Shown piece after piece: positions 63,888 through 64,000 of a stretch of 64,000 bases of DNA. Numbering within the stretch: position 1 is the stretch's first letter; each line of letters begins with the position of its first letter. The position numbers and the translations under genes were made by a program. This stretch comes from Paraburkholderia domus (GTDB lineage: Bacteria; Pseudomonadota; Gammaproteobacteria; Burkholderiales; Burkholderiaceae), in assembly GCF_905220705.1 (NCBI RefSeq), contig NZ_CAJNAT010000010.1, forward strand, positions 165,751-229,750, read 5' to 3'. The notes under the pieces were generated by a model. That model was not told the DNA's origin and made no database searches. It worked only from the letters and a program-made list of their open reading frames with translations.

Positions 63888-64000
63888 AAGCGAGGAACAA
63901 GCGATAAACAGGATTCTGCGTCTCTTCCCAGTACGGATACCCGAGCGTCGCGAGAAAGCGTTCGAACTCGCTGTTCTCGCTCTCCGGCACCTGGATGCCA
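63888..64000 (-). CDS. ilvA: Threonine dehydratase IlvA, C-terminal end (cut by window edge)
   Basis: Only the last 36-37 codons are inside the window. The reading GIQVPESENSEFERFLATLG, then YPYWEETQNP and YRLFLA-stop, matches the second ACT-like regulatory domain and terminus of biosynthetic threonine ammonia-lyase. IlvA makes 2-oxobutanoate for isoleucine and is inhibited by isoleucine through this domain. The stop codon is at 63888-63890 on the minus strand. Confidence 0.85.

Overview
The window is a high-GC chromosomal segment of a beta-proteobacterium, most likely Paraburkholderia or Burkholderia. The evidence is the rpoN-hpf-ptsN-hprK-rapZ block behind the lpt/kds genes, the Burkholderia-type porin, the codon use and a pair of dispersed intergenic repeats that I associate with this group. 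No rRNA, tRNA, CRISPR array, transposase or integrase was seen.

Layout. 1-8284 (minus strand) is core genome: RapZ (cut by the left edge), HPr kinase, EIIA-Ntr, hibernation factor HPF and sigma-54, preceded by LptB-LptA-LptC and KdsC-KdsD for LPS export and Kdo synthesis. 8446-13690 (plus) holds a Kef-type cation/proton antiporter, Apt, a LysE-type exporter, a Nudix protein and PurU. 13788-19262 (minus) has a PepSY membrane protein, an AI-2E-family permease and UvrA. 19618-21463 has an MFS carrier and SSB.

21822-29328 is a catabolic operon: MaoC hydratase, MFS carrier, MmgE/PrpD protein, acyl-CoA dehydrogenase, class III CoA-transferase, GntR/UTRA regulator and CitE-like lyase. The enzyme set closely matches bacterial itaconate (C5-dicarboxylate) degradation, and a GTAC-centred inverted repeat in front of the first gene is a plausible GntR operator. 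29440-32189 has a bestrophin-like membrane protein and a chemoreceptor with a good sigma-28 promoter. 32284-33051 is a small foreign-looking unit: a string of stable RNA hairpins resembling phage c4-type antisense RNA, followed by an orphan 156-residue protein.

33194-38489 (minus) is a B-type (ba3-like) haem-copper oxidase module: three cytochromes c, subunits I and II, and a 58-residue subunit IIa-like peptide. A LysR/MFS divergent pair follows. 41643-49376 is a signalling island: three tandem BvgA-like response regulators, an aquaporin with an unusual selectivity filter, and a 1484-residue BvgS-like hybrid kinase. 49590-56930 holds a LysR regulator, a porin, a CHRD protein, an esterase, an EcsC protein and a DHA2 efflux pump with its MarR regulator. 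57065-61319 is a D-amino-acid utilisation cluster (PLP deaminase, RpiR regulator, N-acyl-D-amino-acid deacylase, RidA). 61355-62130 is a large inverted pair of intergenic repeats. The window ends with QueF, a 5'-nucleotidase and the C-terminus of IlvA.
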